A stretch of 41,958 nucleotides of DNA from Pantoea stewartii subsp. stewartii (GCF_008801695.1 NZ_VZPF01000044.1:1-41958); one strand, 5' to 3'. Positions 17,497-26,594 are shown, numbered from the stretch's first letter. A program made the numbers and translations. Notes: generated by a model not told the origin, from the sequence alone.

Positions 17497-19069
17497 GCAG
17501 CACAGCGGCTGGCTGGTGTCGGTCAATACGGAAAATGGACACGGCATTACGTAACAGGGTCGTTTGTTCCACCATGCCCTGGGCCGCAGAGGAGACCTGC
17601 TGCACCAGCGCGGCGTTCTGCTGGGTGACCTGGTCCATTTGGCTGACGGCAATGCTGACCTGCCCGATACCGTTGCTTTGCTCATCCGACGCAATGGTGA
17701 TTTCGCCCATAATGGTGGTCACGCCCTGTACGGATTTCACGATCTCCTCCATCGTGTTACCTGCCTGTTTCGCCAGGCCCGAACCTTTCGCCACGTGTTC
17801 AACCGACTGGGTGATCAAATCTTTGATTTCTTTAGCCGCGGTAGAGCTGCGTAAGGCGAGCGAACGCACTTCTCCGGCAACCACCGCAAATCCGCGTCCG
17901 CCTTCACCTGCCCGTGCGGCTTCAACGGCGGCGTTCAGGGCCAGAATATTCGTCTGGAATGCAATCCCTTCAATGACAGAGATAATCTCTGCCACTTTGC
18001 CTGAGCTTTCAGAAATAGAGCGCATGGTTTCGACAACCTGTTTCACCACATCTCCCCCCTGCAGGGCAACGTGCGAAGTGGTATCCGCCTGAGAATTTGC
18101 CTGACGGGCGTTATCGGTATTTTGACGGACGGTAGCGGTCAGCTCCTCCATACTGGCGGCCGTTTGTTCCAGTGCGGCAGCCTGCTCTTCAGTGCGCTGA
18201 GCCAGGTCAATATTGCCCTGGGCGATTTCGCTCGCTGAGTTATTGATCAGTTCCGCAGAGGACTGAATGCCACTCACAATGGTGACCAACTGTTGGCGCA
18301 TGGCTTCCAGCGAGGCCATCAGGCTGCCCTGGCCTTTAAGCGGCACAGCAATGTCTACCGTCAGGTTACCCTGGGCAATCATGCCAGCAATATCGGCAGC
18401 CGCTTTGGGTTCGCCGCCCAGTGCGCGAACGATACTGCGTGTAATGATGGTGCCCAGCACCAACGAGAGCAGGATGGTGGTTAACCCGGCCAGACTGAGC
18501 GTCATTTTCGTGGCAAAGGCCAGGCTGTTTACGTCGTCAGAACGCGTAGCCAGCAGCGACGATTCTGCGTTGTTGAACCCGGTGGCGACGGCGCGGTAGC
18601 GATCCATAAAGGCTTTATCACGCCCTTCCTGAAAAAAATGCGTCAGGGCATCGAGCGGTTGTTGTCCACCATTAACCTGACGACGCAATGCGATTAGCTG
18701 ATCGTCAATGGCCTGGACGCTGTTGTGCAGGTCAAGTAATGACGTCAGTCTTTGCTGTTGACTGGCATTATCTGCCGTCATGGTGCGGAGCTGATTATAT
18801 TTCTGGTCGAACGCCGTTTTGCCTGCGTTGAACGGTGCCAGGAAGGCTTCATTACCGGAGATGACAAATCCCCGCACGCCCGTTTCCATATTAACCATGT
18901 CAGTTAACATGCTGTCGCTCAGACTCATCACCTTATAACTGTGAATATTCCAGCTATTGGCCTGCCGTAGCTTGAGAAAGTTAATAATCGACAAGCTACT
19001 GCCTATTAATGACACAAGAACGATGATGCCGAACGCGAACGCGATTTTGCGGCCTGTTGTGATTTTCAT
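17492..19069 (-). CDS. Membrane methyl-accepting chemotaxis protein with CHASE3-like sensor
   Basis: This 525-residue receptor begins with a membrane helix (about residues 9-30, [23 protein letters not shown]). A periplasmic part follows with the CHASE3 signature ([23 protein letters not shown]), then a second membrane helix (about 187-210), a HAMP domain ([28 protein letters not shown]), methylation helices and the signalling hairpin [34 protein letters not shown]. It ends without a CheR-binding pentapeptide. The ATG follows GGGGAATCAAC. A sigma-28 promoter lies about 60 nt upstream, so it is co-regulated with flagella and with the two neighbouring PAS receptors, although they are separate transcripts. 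The ligand is unknown. Confidence 0.93.
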   Translation of the reverse strand: MKITTGRKIAFAFGIIVLVSLIGSSLSIINFLKLRQANSWNIHSYKVMSLSDSMLTDMVNMETGVRGFVISGNEAFLAPFNAGKTAFDQKYNQLRTMTADNASQQQRLTSLLDLHNSVQAIDDQLIALRRQVNGGQQPLDALTHFFQEGRDKAFMDRYRAVATGFNNAESSLLATRSDDVNSLAFATKMTLSLAGLTTILLSLVLGTIITRSIVRALGGEPKAAADIAGMIAQGNLTVDIAVPLKGQGSLMASLEAMRQQLVTIVSGIQSSAELINNSASEIAQGNIDLAQRTEEQAAALEQTAASMEELTATVRQNTDNARQANSQADTTSHVALQGGDVVKQVVETMRSISESSGKVAEIISVIEGIAFQTNILALNAAVEAARAGEGGRGFAVVAGEVRSLALRSSTAAKEIKDLITQSVEHVAKGSGLAKQAGNTMEEIVKSVQGVTTIMGEITIASDEQSNGIGQVSIAVSQMDQVTQQNAALVQQVSSAAQGMVEQTTLLRNAVSIFRIDRHQPAAVLR

Positions 19070-19126
19070 GTTGATTCCCCGTTTAGTAATTTTTTTATTT
19101 TTGTAATAACAACCCTTGCTTTTCGA

Positions 19127-19153
19127 GTATCGGCAACAAAGGAAGGCAGTTTA
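19127..19153 (-). promoter_or_regulatory. Sigma-28 (FliA) promoter of the CHASE3 chemoreceptor
   Basis: Read on the minus strand: TAAACTGC (19153-19146), 11 nt, GCCGATAC (19134-19127). The -10 matches seven of eight consensus positions and the spacer is exact. Confidence 0.8.
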
Positions 19154-19266
19154 TGAAAGCGAAGCCGTTTTTTAAAAAAAGTTTAAAAACTATCCTTAAG
19201 TTTAGTAAAAAGTTAATTTCCTGAGTTATCTATAGTATTCGATAGAAAGGACGAGATTAGCGTAAG

Positions 19267-19439
19267 GGCTTTGTTGAATAATAGGTAATCATTCTGTTTT
19301 GTCTGCACTGTTTTGGTAGAAAACGCTGATGCCAGACAGAACACCGTCATACGCAAGCATGTAACGCATTGATTTTATGTTATCTGAAACAACCGTTTTC
19401 ATAGTACCACAGCATAAAATCCATTTATTCAACAAAGCC
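19267..19439 (-). mobile_element. 173-bp MITE, copy 2, without target duplication
   Basis: The sequence is identical to copies 3 and 4 and lies in the opposite orientation to copies 1 and 3. Both 15-bp ends are intact. The nine bases on the left are TAGCGTAAG (19258-19266) and on the right TGATTACAT (19440-19448), so the expected 9-bp duplication is missing. That is the pattern left by recombination between two copies of the element. It sits between the CHASE3 receptor promoter and a small orphan gene. Confidence 0.93.
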
Positions 19440-19504
19440 TGATTACATCTGTAGTGTTCATTTACCAGGACTGTCTTTTTCGAAAAAGCAATAACACTGC
19501 GTTG

Positions 19505-19747
19505 TCAGACAAATGCAACGCCGCTGTTTTTGCTGTTTGGGAAACAGTTATCCAGAATGGCATTCTTTACGCAAAAATAATGAGGTGAAACGGCGTTGAA
19601 AACATAATCCGCCTGCGAAATGTCCGGGCTGTTTTTTGAGAAAAACATATCGCCAACAAACAGGGCGTCTGTCAGATGTGAATCCTGGCGTGAATAATCA
19701 CCTTTACACAGGTTACCGTGGTAAGAAAGCAGAAGGGGCAGAGCCAT
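19505..19747 (-). CDS. Hypothetical protein, 80 residues
   Basis: No family was recognised. The frame encodes 80 residues (MALPLLLSYHGNLCKGDY to NSKNSGVAFV) with several aromatic residues and three cysteines and no clear signal peptide. It is supported mainly by a strong ribosome-binding site: AAGGAG with an 8-nt spacer to the ATG. The base composition is lower in GC than the neighbouring genes. The MITE copy that lacks a target duplication lies only 65 nt past its stop codon. It could be a small accessory gene or the intact start of a larger gene cut off by a rearrangement. Confidence 0.45.
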   Translation of the reverse strand: MALPLLLSYHGNLCKGDYSRQDSHLTDALFVGDMFFSKNSPDISQADYVFNAVSPHYFCVKNAILDNCFPNSKNSGVAFV

Positions 19748-20190
19748 GATGTTATCTCCTTGATGTCGTCTTGACGTCTTTACTTAACACCCGGAGGATA
19801 TTTAATTGTAATTATGAGTTTGCAGAAAAATGTCACTGTTACAATTGCATGGTTTTTTTATCATTTTAATTCAATGGCTTGCGAATCAGTGTTTGTTACA
19901 TCTTACCGCTTCTTTAAAAAACCTGAGTTTTCTATAGAAGAAAGCGTACAGGCTGACAGTCGGGTCATAAAAGGAGCCACATCAGCCTCGCCGTCGTTGA
20001 TCACTCTCTGTGCAAGATAATCATTCAGCGCGCTGTCACTGAGCGTCTGCCGTATGCTGGTTCTGATGCGGCTAAGCGTGGTTAATTCTGAACGGGTTGA
20101 CTTTATCCCTGTCTCATCGTGTTTTGAACATGTTGCTTTACAGTGCGCATGGCAATGGAAAAATAGCCTTTTCCCTTTCCCGCTATCGAT
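19748..20190. other. Intergenic stretch upstream of the diguanylate cyclase
   Basis: Two frames are open (plus 19814-20020 and minus 19903-20217) but neither has a ribosome-binding site or a recognisable family. The minus frame reads somewhat protein-like in its last 60 residues and might be a gene remnant. No promoter could be placed with confidence. Confidence 0.4.
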
Positions 20191-21129
20191 ATGTCTGAAG
20201 ATGCCCTGCGGCAGCAAATTGCGAATTTAAAAAAACACAATGCGCGATTAAGGCGTATTGCGCATGATGCCCGCGATAAATTGGGTGCTGCGCTGGACGG
20301 CACGGGCCTGTGCTTGTGGCAACTGGATATTCCCACGGGCAAGTTGGTTATTTTTAACCGCCGCTGGGGATCCATGCTGGGTTTTCAGCCTAAAGAAACG
20401 GATGCCCATTTTGATGTCTGGAAATCCTGCCTGCATCCTGAGGATGCCGCAGATGTTCTGAAGGCGTTCTATGACCATATCGAGGGCAAAGCACCCTTCT
20501 ATGAAGCCTTACATCGGATGATTGGTAAAACAGGAAAAATTACGTGGGTGCTGGACCGGGGCCGCGTCAGTGAATGGGACGAGCAGGGCAGACCGATCAA
20601 AGTGACGGGCACACACATTGATATGACCAAAGAGAAACAGTACGAAGCGCAACTGGCTTCACTGGCAATGCACGATCCTCTGACGCAATTAACCAACCGG
20701 CATGCGTTGATCAATCATTTTCGCGATATGAAGAAAAAGGCATTATGTATTGCCTTTATTGATTTAGATAATTTTAAGCATGTCAACGACACGTTAGGGC
20801 ATCGCAGTGGCGACGAAGTCCTGATTCAACTTAGTCTGCGCTTTATCGCAGCCTGCCCACCAGGTGTCATTATTGGGCGACTGGGCGGCGATGAGTTTGT
20901 TTTACTGATTCCGCTCGCGTTAACCCATCCACTCACGAAGAGGCTCACGCACGCCTGTCTTAATGCTGCCTTGCAACCTTTTGAGCTGGCCAACGGTACT
21001 GCCGTCATTGGCGCATCCATTGGGGTTGTTCAGGTTGAGGAGCCAGAAAACTTTGACAGTGCGCTGGCCCGTGCTGATGAGACGATGTACCGCATCAAAA
21101 AAAACGGTAAACGCGGTGTAGCGTTGTAA
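20191..21129 (+). CDS. Diguanylate cyclase with PAS sensor
   Basis: This 312-residue cytoplasmic enzyme would make cyclic di-GMP from two GTP. A short coiled coil (residues 1-30) leads to a PAS domain of the PAS_3 type (about 35-150; GLCLWQLDIPTGKLVIFNRRWGSMLGF, ending GTHIDMTKEK), then a GGDEF domain (about 165-312) with DPLTQLTNRHAL, FIDLDNFKHVNDTLGH and the intact active site GGDEF at 232-236. The segment before it (CPPGVIIGRL) has no RxxD, so feedback inhibition through the I-site is probably absent. No strong ribosome-binding site precedes the chosen ATG. A short palindrome with a T run (21127-21141) follows the stop. It is the only complete GGDEF protein in the window. Confidence 0.92.
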   Translation: MSEDALRQQIANLKKHNARLRRIAHDARDKLGAALDGTGLCLWQLDIPTGKLVIFNRRWGSMLGFQPKETDAHFDVWKSCLHPEDAADVLKAFYDHIEGKAPFYEALHRMIGKTGKITWVLDRGRVSEWDEQGRPIKVTGTHIDMTKEKQYEAQLASLAMHDPLTQLTNRHALINHFRDMKKKALCIAFIDLDNFKHVNDTLGHRSGDEVLIQLSLRFIAACPPGVIIGRLGGDEFVLLIPLALTHPLTKRLTHACLNAALQPFELANGTAVIGASIGVVQVEEPENFDSALARADETMYRIKKNGKRGVAL

Positions 21130-21269
21130 AAACGCGTTTTTTCTGCTTCTGGTTTGACCATCGGTTTCCCTCTGCCATGCTTGACAGGTAGTGCCGCGCG
21201 CCGGAACGTCGCTGAGCTTCTCAGACGATGGCCGGAAGCGTCATCACCTTCATCCATAGCGAGGCGTTT

Positions 21270-22100
21270 ATGAGTCTGTTTAAAAGCAAAGATGGATTTA
21301 ACCTCTACTACAAAGACTGGGGCAAAGGGCAGCCGGTACTGTTTAGCCATGGCTGGCCGCTGGACGCGGATATGTGGGATAGCCAGCTCAACTTCCTTGC
21401 CGAACGCGGCTATCGGGTTATTGCTTTTGACCGGCGCGGTTTTGGACGTTCCGACCAGCCATGGGAAGGATACGACTACGATACGTTTGCTGACGACATT
21501 CATAGCCTGATCACACATTTACAGCTCAAGGATGTCACGCTGGTCGGGTTCTCAATGGGCGGCGGCGACGTATCGCGTTATATTGGAAAATATGGCACGG
21601 GCAACGTTAAAGGGCTGGTTCTGTTAGGCGCAGTCACGCCCGTGTTTGGTAAGAAAGACGATCATCCCGAAGGCGTAGAGAAATCGGTTTTCGACGATAT
21701 CAAACAGGGACTGCTTGACGACAGAGCGCAGTTTATTAAGGATTTTGCCGCCCCCTTTTATGGCACCAATGCTGGCCAGTCAGTATCCGAGGGCGTATTG
21801 ACGCAGACGTTAAACATGGCCCTGCTGGCATCGCTCAAGGGAACGCTGGACTGTGTTACCGCTTTTTCTGAAACCGACTTCCGCGCGGATCTCGCTCGCG
21901 TTGATGTGCCCACCTTAATCATTCATGGCAGCCATGATCAGATCGTCCCGTTCGAGGCGACCGGAAAGCTGGCCCATGAACTGATTACGGGTTCAGAGCT
22001 CAAGATCTACGATCAGGGGCCTCATGGATTCGCTGTCACGCATCAGGCTCAGCTCAACAACGATTTACTCGCCTTCCTGCAAAACAGCAGGGCTGAATAG
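21270..22100 (+). CDS. Alpha/beta hydrolase (non-heme chloroperoxidase / arylesterase group)
   Basis: This 276-residue cytoplasmic enzyme has the complete catalytic triad: S95 in GFSMGGG, D223 in GSHDQIVP and H252 in GPHGFAVTH. The oxyanion segment (LFSHGWPLDADMWDSQ) and the strand IAFDRRGFGRSD are typical of the cofactor-free chloroperoxidase/esterase group. These enzymes hydrolyse aryl or aliphatic esters and can catalyse perhydrolysis. The start is the ATG at 21270 with GAGG 5 nt upstream; the frame is open to 21228. It is a single-gene unit that ends in a strong terminator. The physiological substrate is not known. Confidence 0.9.
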   Translation: MSLFKSKDGFNLYYKDWGKGQPVLFSHGWPLDADMWDSQLNFLAERGYRVIAFDRRGFGRSDQPWEGYDYDTFADDIHSLITHLQLKDVTLVGFSMGGGDVSRYIGKYGTGNVKGLVLLGAVTPVFGKKDDHPEGVEKSVFDDIKQGLLDDRAQFIKDFAAPFYGTNAGQSVSEGVLTQTLNMALLASLKGTLDCVTAFSETDFRADLARVDVPTLIIHGSHDQIVPFEATGKLAHELITGSELKIYDQGPHGFAVTHQAQLNNDLLAFLQNSRAE

Positions 22101-22105
22101 TCCGA

Positions 22106-22130
22106 AAAAAACGCCCGTCAGGGCGTTTTT
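22106..22130 (+). terminator. Terminator of the alpha/beta hydrolase gene
   Basis: AAAAACGCCC pairs with GGGCGTTTTT around GTCA, and more T follow (TTTTTATTTTT). The stem starts a few bases after the stop codon. Confidence 0.9.
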
Positions 22131-22696
22131 ATTTTTATTGCCGCTTCGCTTACCTGAAATGTGATGAGCGGTATTTCTTCCGCTTGTGAGAAGTGCCATT
22201 TTACTAATTGTCGCCTGCCTGGTCATTTTATGATCTTTTCTTTCTCTTCATTCTAATAAACGAGACGTTTACCGCTTCGCTTATTTTTGCATGTTGCAAA
22301 CCCTGCCGTAATGAATTCGATTTTATCGCGCTTAGTTAAATAGATCATTTATTGATCATATTGACGATAGGCAATGTCACCTGGCCGTCCCTGTGCTGCG
22401 ATTGAAAATAAAATCAGTGTGGACTTTTTAATAAATAGATCGATTAATAGAGCCTTAGAGGAGCGTTTTCATTAAAGTTTTCGCCAGGAGCGTTAAACTA
22501 GAGTTTCCTCGAAAAATAGTTTCATCACTAAAGAATTAACTGGATGTACAAATAAGGTATATGTATCTGCCTTTGTGAGTGTCGTGGCCGTCATGCTTGA
22601 TTAGGTGATTTTTACAGCTACATTTGTTTGTGCATCCTTTAGTTGATGCAACTTCCACTGTGCTATTTCAATAATTAAACTTGCAGAGAACACAGA
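22131..22696. other. AT-rich regulatory stretch upstream of yciG
   Basis: No open frame worth calling lies in these 566 bp. The low GC and the location before a stress gene suggest a long regulatory region. A sigma-S promoter would be expected near 22640-22680, where TTGATG and TGCTATTT occur, but the spacing is poor and it is not called. Confidence 0.45.
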
Positions 22697-22861
22697 ATGA
22701 CTCAATATCGTGGTGGGGCCGGTAATTTCGCTGCAGACAAAGAGAGAGCAGCAGAAGCAGGCCGTAAAGGCGGACAAAACAGCGGTGGGAATTTCAAAAA
22801 CGATCCCCAGCGAGCTATTGAGGCGGGGCGTAAGGGAGGTAAGGTTAGTCGAAGGAGTTAA
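22697..22861 (+). CDS. yciG: KGG repeat stress protein, YciG family
   Basis: This 54-residue protein is mostly hydrophilic and disordered. It opens with TQYRGGAGNFAADKERAAEAG and carries two AGRKGG repeats separated by QNSGGNFKNDPQRAIE, the signature of YciG/YmdF and of plant-LEA-like KGG proteins. E. coli YciG is a stress-induced protein of the sigma-S regulon that belongs to the yciGFE operon. Here the last residues (KVSRRS) replace the third repeat seen in E. coli relatives, so the protein is slightly short. A weak AGAGAA precedes the ATG. A strong terminator follows about 130 nt later, and a mobile element now separates it from yciF and yciE. Confidence 0.88.
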   Translation: MTQYRGGAGNFAADKERAAEAGRKGGQNSGGNFKNDPQRAIEAGRKGGKVSRRS

Positions 22862-22990
22862 TTTAATATTAACAATGGGTTAGCTATTTAAACTGAAACC
22901 TTCAGTGAAGCTGACTTCTACTCAATATATAAACTTCGCTGTTTAATCCATGAAATAAACCACCTCTGGTTTAGGATTTGGTCAATCTTG

Positions 22991-23020
22991 CCGGAAAGGA
23001 TATTCCTTTCCGGTTTTTTT
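22991..23020 (+). terminator. Strong terminator after yciG
   Basis: CCGGAAAGGA (22991-23000) and TCCTTTCCGG (23004-23013) form a perfect 10-bp stem with a 3-nt loop, followed by seven T. It should separate yciG transcription from yciFE. Confidence 0.93.
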
Positions 23021-23117
23021 ATTGCTGCTTTTCCGGTCAACGCACGGCTGTCTGAACGAAAAAATGAAATCCGGGTTCACCAGGTGAAACGCCTCTATTT
23101 TAACTGAAGGTTAACTT

Positions 23118-23290
23118 GGCTTTGTTGAATAAATGGATTTTATGCTGTGGTACTATGAAAACGGTTGTTTCAGATAACATAAAATCAATGCGTTACATGC
23201 TTGCGTATGACGGTGTTCTGTCTGGCATCAGCGTTTTCTACCAAAACAGTGCAGACAAAACAGAATGATTACCTATTATTCAACAAAGCC
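23118..23290 (+). mobile_element. 173-bp MITE, copy 3
   Basis: Both 15-bp ends are intact and the 9-bp duplication GGTTAACTT flanks it exactly (23109-23117 and 23291-23299). It is identical to copies 2 and 4 when orientation is allowed for. It lies between the yciG terminator and yciF, about 260 bp before the yciF start. Confidence 0.96.
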
Positions 23291-23547
23291 GGTTAACTTG
23301 TACGGTTTTTGCTAATTCTGTACAGGTTTGTCTTAATTGAGGTGAGGCGGAGCATTTATCAAAATAACTCATTTTGAGTAAAGTACTGGTAATTAAGTGA
23401 AAAAGGCATTTTCAATGCTACTTTAAAATCTGAATTAAACGGAGCCGAATGCATTCTTCGTTAAATAGTCTAAGGTTAGTGAGTACATTGTCACTGGCGC
23501 TGCATTAAAAAATAGTGGCGTAGCCGTTCAATTAATGAGGCTCTTTT

Positions 23548-24045
23548 ATGACTGTCAAAACGTTAAACGATCTCTTTATCCATGACTTGTCCGATGTTTA
23601 CAGTGCGGAAAAACAAATCGCGAGAGCACTACCCAAAATGGCGCGTGCGGCAAGTGATGAAAATCTTATCGCTGCGTTTAATCAGCATCTCGAAGAGACA
23701 CGCGGGCAAATCGAACGTCTGGACGAATTAGTCGACGTTACGCCTGAAGTGAAAATCAAGCGAATGAAATGCCATGCCCTGGAAGGCCTGGTAGAAGAAG
23801 CCCAGGAAATTATTGAGTCTGTTGAAAAGGGTGAAGTACGCGATCAGGGATTGATCGGGGCGGCGCAGAAGGTCGAGCATTATGAAATTGCGACCTACGG
23901 TACGCTGCACGCGCTGGCCTCAAAGCTGGGTTATACCAAAGCCGCGAAGCTGCTGGCCCAAACCCTTGCGGAGGAAAAGCAGACGGATGAAAAACTGACC
24001 AGCGTTGCACAGACCATCAGTTCGGCTGAAGGAGTTGCGAAATGA
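23548..24045 (+). CDS. yciF: Ferritin-like stress protein YciF (DUF892)
   Basis: This 165-residue protein is a DUF892 (YciF/YciE) ferritin-like four-helix bundle. The opening TLNDLFIHDLSDVYSAEKQIARALPKMARAA matches E. coli YciF. Metal-ligand candidates are the Glu and His residues in YSAEKQ, FNQHLEETRGQIERL, KVEHYEIATYGTL and LAEEKQTDE, the last pattern being typical of the family. The role in the cell is stress-related and not settled. The start lacks a strong Shine-Dalgarno sequence; GAGG lies about 8 nt upstream. It overlaps yciE by four bases (ATGA). The gene must have its own promoter within the 257 bp after the MITE, since a terminator and the element lie upstream. Confidence 0.93.
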   Translation: MTVKTLNDLFIHDLSDVYSAEKQIARALPKMARAASDENLIAAFNQHLEETRGQIERLDELVDVTPEVKIKRMKCHALEGLVEEAQEIIESVEKGEVRDQGLIGAAQKVEHYEIATYGTLHALASKLGYTKAAKLLAQTLAEEKQTDEKLTSVAQTISSAEGVAK

Positions 24046-24548
24046 CGGCCATTGAAAACTATCATGACTGGTTGCGTGACGCGCATGCCATGGAGAAGCA
24101 GGCCGAGAGCATGTTGAGCAAAATGGCGGGTCGTCTGGAGCATTATCCCGCTCTGGAGCAGCGCCTTGCCCAGCATCTGGATGAAACTAAGCATCAGCTT
24201 ACTCTGCTTGAACAACTGTTGGATCGCCACGGCATTGACCATTCCATTATGAAAGACGTGATGGGCAAAATGGCCGCCACAGGACAGGCGATTGGCGGCA
24301 TGTTTACTTCTGACGAAGTCGTCAAAGGCGCGATGAGCGGCTATGTGTTCGAAAACGCGGAAATCGCCAGCTACACCAGCCTGATCGCGGCTGCCGAGCA
24401 GGTCGGCGACAGTGATGCCGTCAGAGTCCTGACCGAAATTCGCGATCAGGAAATTGCGATGGCCGAATGGCTGTTCACGCATCTGCCGGAAGTCACTCAG
24501 CAGTTCCTGCAGCGCTCTGCGGCGCCAGGCGTTGAAGCGAAAAAGTAA
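24042..24548 (+). CDS. yciE: Ferritin-like stress protein YciE (DUF892)
   Basis: This 168-residue DUF892 protein is the second ferritin-like member of the pair. It opens with IENYHDWLRDAHAMEKQAESMLSKMA and carries family-type acidic and His positions in LAQHLDETKHQLTLLEQLL, FENAEIASYTSLIAAAE and EIRDQEIAMAEWL. It starts inside the stop of yciF, with GAAGGAG 7 nt before the ATG, so translation is coupled. E. coli yciE and yciF lie in one stress operon with yciG; here that order remains but the transcriptional link to yciG appears cut. A two-way terminator follows. Confidence 0.93.
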   Translation: MTAIENYHDWLRDAHAMEKQAESMLSKMAGRLEHYPALEQRLAQHLDETKHQLTLLEQLLDRHGIDHSIMKDVMGKMAATGQAIGGMFTSDEVVKGAMSGYVFENAEIASYTSLIAAAEQVGDSDAVRVLTEIRDQEIAMAEWLFTHLPEVTQQFLQRSAAPGVEAKK

Positions 24549-24571
24549 GTTCTCTACAGAGAAATCGCCAG

Positions 24572-24602
24572 AAAAAAGCCGGGAACGTTTCCCGGCTTTT
24601 TT
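24572..24602. terminator. Bidirectional terminator between yciE and treF
   Basis: AAAAAAGCCGGGAA (24572-24585) pairs with TTCCCGGCTTTTTT (24589-24602) around CGT. T runs on both strands allow it to end both convergent genes. Confidence 0.95.
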
Positions 24603-24618
24603 GTGCCTGCGACACAGA

Positions 24619-26277
24619 TTAATCCATCATCATATGGCCATACATTGCCATCAGCCGACGGGTTACGCCGTTTGTCCAGCCAAAGCCGTCCTGCAGAGGA
24701 TATTCACCGCCACCACCGGGACGCGCGCGGTCACCGCTGATATCGTACTTCTCGACCAGTTTATGGTGTAACTGGTAGAAGTTATTCACGGTTGTCAGCC
24801 AGTTCACGGCGATTTCGCTCGCCAGGGTTTCTTCGCCGTAGTTATTCAGGCCCACCACCGCCATCCACTGCATAGGCGCCCAGCCGTTAGGTTTATCCCA
24901 CTGTTCGCCGCTTTCCACCATAGAGGTCAGCAGCCCGCCATTGCTGAGCAGCAGATGGCGCAGCGCGATAGCCTGTAAATGCGCCTGATAAGGCGTTGCC
25001 AGTCCGACGAAGAGCGGCACTACCGCAGCGGCGGTGAACGCGCCAAAGCGGGCGCGGCGCCAGTCATAATCACGGAAAACGCCTGCGGTACTGTCCCACA
25101 GGTAACGGGTAATGGCACGTTTGCGGGCGTCCGCCTTATTCTGCCAGGCCAGCGCAGTCAGCTCTTCGCCTTTAACGTGAGACAACGTCGCAATCATCAG
25201 CTCAAGCTTGTACAAAAACGCATTGAGATCGATCGGGATAAACTGCGTTGTACGGATGCTCGACAGACGTTTTGGATTACGCAGCCAGCGTGATGAATAG
25301 TCCCAGCCTGACGCGGCACCCGCGCGCAGATCGCGGTAAACTTCGCTTGCCGGACGCTTAGAATGACGCGCTGTTTCGATGTCCTCGATCCAGGATTCAT
25401 CACGTGGTGTGTCGCGGTCGTCCCAGTAACGATTCAGAAGCGAGCCGTTCGGCATCCGGACCACATGGCGATAAGCCTGGTTGGGCATCAGTGAGCCGGC
25501 GCCATCCATCCAGAACTGATACTCTTTCATCAGCTGATCCAGATAGCGCTGTGAGCCTTGCACGCCGTCCTCTTCGAACAGTTCCACCATCAGCGCAAAC
25601 ACAGGTGTCTGTGAGCGGCTCAGATAATAAGTGCGGTTCCCGTTCGGAATGTGCCCGTAGTTATCAATCAGCCAGGCAAAGTTGTCGGCCATATGACGTA
25701 ACAAATCGTCACGCCCTGATTCCGCCAGGCCGAGCATCGTAAAGTACGAGTCCCAGTAATAAGTTTCGCCAAAACGACCACCGGGCACGACATAAGGTTT
25801 AGGCAACGGCAGCAACGACGAATGCGGCATATGCTGCTGCGGCATCTTGGTAAGAACCGGCCACAGATCGTCGATGTGCTCGTTAAGCGTTTTGTCAGGG
25901 TTCGAAACGTAGAAGCTTTCGTTGATACCTGGCATGTAGAAATGGTCGGCAACGAAACGCGCCAGATCGAAGTCCTTGCTGCGCTTCTGACGGCGGTAAC
26001 GCATCAGCACATCAAGCGGATCGTATTTGGGCGAGCAGTCGGGGAACGTTTTGCTGTCCTCGAAGATGCCCGACATCTGAACGGCCTCGAAAAGCTCAAG
26101 ATAGCGATCGGCAGGCGTCAACGCATCCGGGGCAGGCAGACCTTCGATCAGCTCTGGCTCGGGTTCAGAATCCTGCATGCGCTCCAGCTTCAGTTCATGG
26201 GGATCGTATTGATACTCAACTTCCGCCCCGGCACGATTCTCTTCGAATGCATTGAGTTGCTGGCGATAAGTATTAAT
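24619..26277 (-). CDS. treF: Cytoplasmic trehalase, probable ATT start
   Basis: This GH37 enzyme hydrolyses trehalose to two glucose molecules in the cytoplasm. Both family signatures are present: [16 protein letters not shown] and [10 protein letters not shown], and it ends in [18 protein letters not shown] as TreF does. The first ATG in frame (26178) would drop about 33 residues that clearly match E. coli TreF, among them [13 protein letters not shown] (E. coli CYELDPYELKLDE). The frame is open up to a TAA near 26320 and contains no ATG, GTG or TTG there. The only codon placed correctly after a perfect AGGAGG (26288-26283) is ATT at 26277-26275, 5 nt away. This gives 552 residues against 549 in E. 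coli. Initiation at ATT is therefore the best reading, although it is rare. A -10 TATAAT lies about 40 nt upstream. Confidence 0.9.
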   Translation of the reverse strand: MNTYRQQLNAFEENRAGAEVEYQYDPHELKLERMQDSEPEPELIEGLPAPDALTPADRYLELFEAVQMSGIFEDSKTFPDCSPKYDPLDVLMRYRRQKRSKDFDLARFVADHFYMPGINESFYVSNPDKTLNEHIDDLWPVLTKMPQQHMPHSSLLPLPKPYVVPGGRFGETYYWDSYFTMLGLAESGRDDLLRHMADNFAWLIDNYGHIPNGNRTYYLSRSQTPVFALMVELFEEDGVQGSQRYLDQLMKEYQFWMDGAGSLMPNQAYRHVVRMPNGSLLNRYWDDRDTPRDESWIEDIETARHSKRPASEVYRDLRAGAASGWDYSSRWLRNPKRLSSIRTTQFIPIDLNAFLYKLELMIATLSHVKGEELTALAWQNKADARKRAITRYLWDSTAGVFRDYDWRRARFGAFTAAAVVPLFVGLATPYQAHLQAIALRHLLLSNGGLLTSMVESGEQWDKPNGWAPMQWMAVVGLNNYGEETLASEIAVNWLTTVNNFYQLHHKLVEKYDISGDRARPGGGGEYPLQDGFGWTNGVTRRLMAMYGHMMMD

Positions 26278-26315
26278 AACGGCCTCCTGAGCGAACGGGG
26301 TTGCACAAAAAGGAA

Positions 26316-26343
26316 ATTATAGACCTCTCGCAGGCAGGAACAA
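26316..26343 (-). promoter_or_regulatory. Probable promoter of treF
   Basis: A perfect TATAAT (minus strand, 26321-26316) with a weak TTGTTC -35 (26343-26338) 16 nt upstream. The start site would give a leader of about 30 nt before the ATT start codon. Confidence 0.55.
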
Positions 26344-26351
26344 CAATGCAG

Positions 26352-26414
26352 ATTGTCTATGAACGTAATAAAAATTGTCTATTAATCGTATAGATTGAAT
26401 AAAACACAGACAAT
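26352..26414. promoter_or_regulatory. Three ATTGTCT half-sites between treF and the GNAT gene
   Basis: ATTGTCTAT occurs at 26352-26360 and again at 26374-26382, 22 bp apart (two helical turns), with the inverted partner AGACAAT at 26408-26414. The arrangement looks like a regulator binding region upstream of the treF promoter; the regulator is not known. Confidence 0.35.
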
Positions 26415-26594
26415 TCAACCGAATATCTCGACTTATGACGTAAATGCATTTCAGATGAATCTCTTACGGCAGGCTTAATAAAATTTTGCCTGGGCCAAAA
26501 GGGGCTGTTTTTTCCCTGTGCGGCAGGAAAATGAAGCAAAAGTGGCATGATGTAAGAAAATACCCTCTGGGGTGCCCTGTTAAGGAGAATGATC

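Noticed and set aside
19903..20217. A 104-codon minus-strand frame upstream of the diguanylate cyclase
   Set aside because: It overlaps the start of the cyclase, lacks a ribosome-binding site and has no recognised family, though part reads protein-like.
22640..22680. A sigma-S promoter for yciG
   Set aside because: TTGATG and TGCTATTT occur but the spacing of 14 nt is wrong, so no promoter was called.
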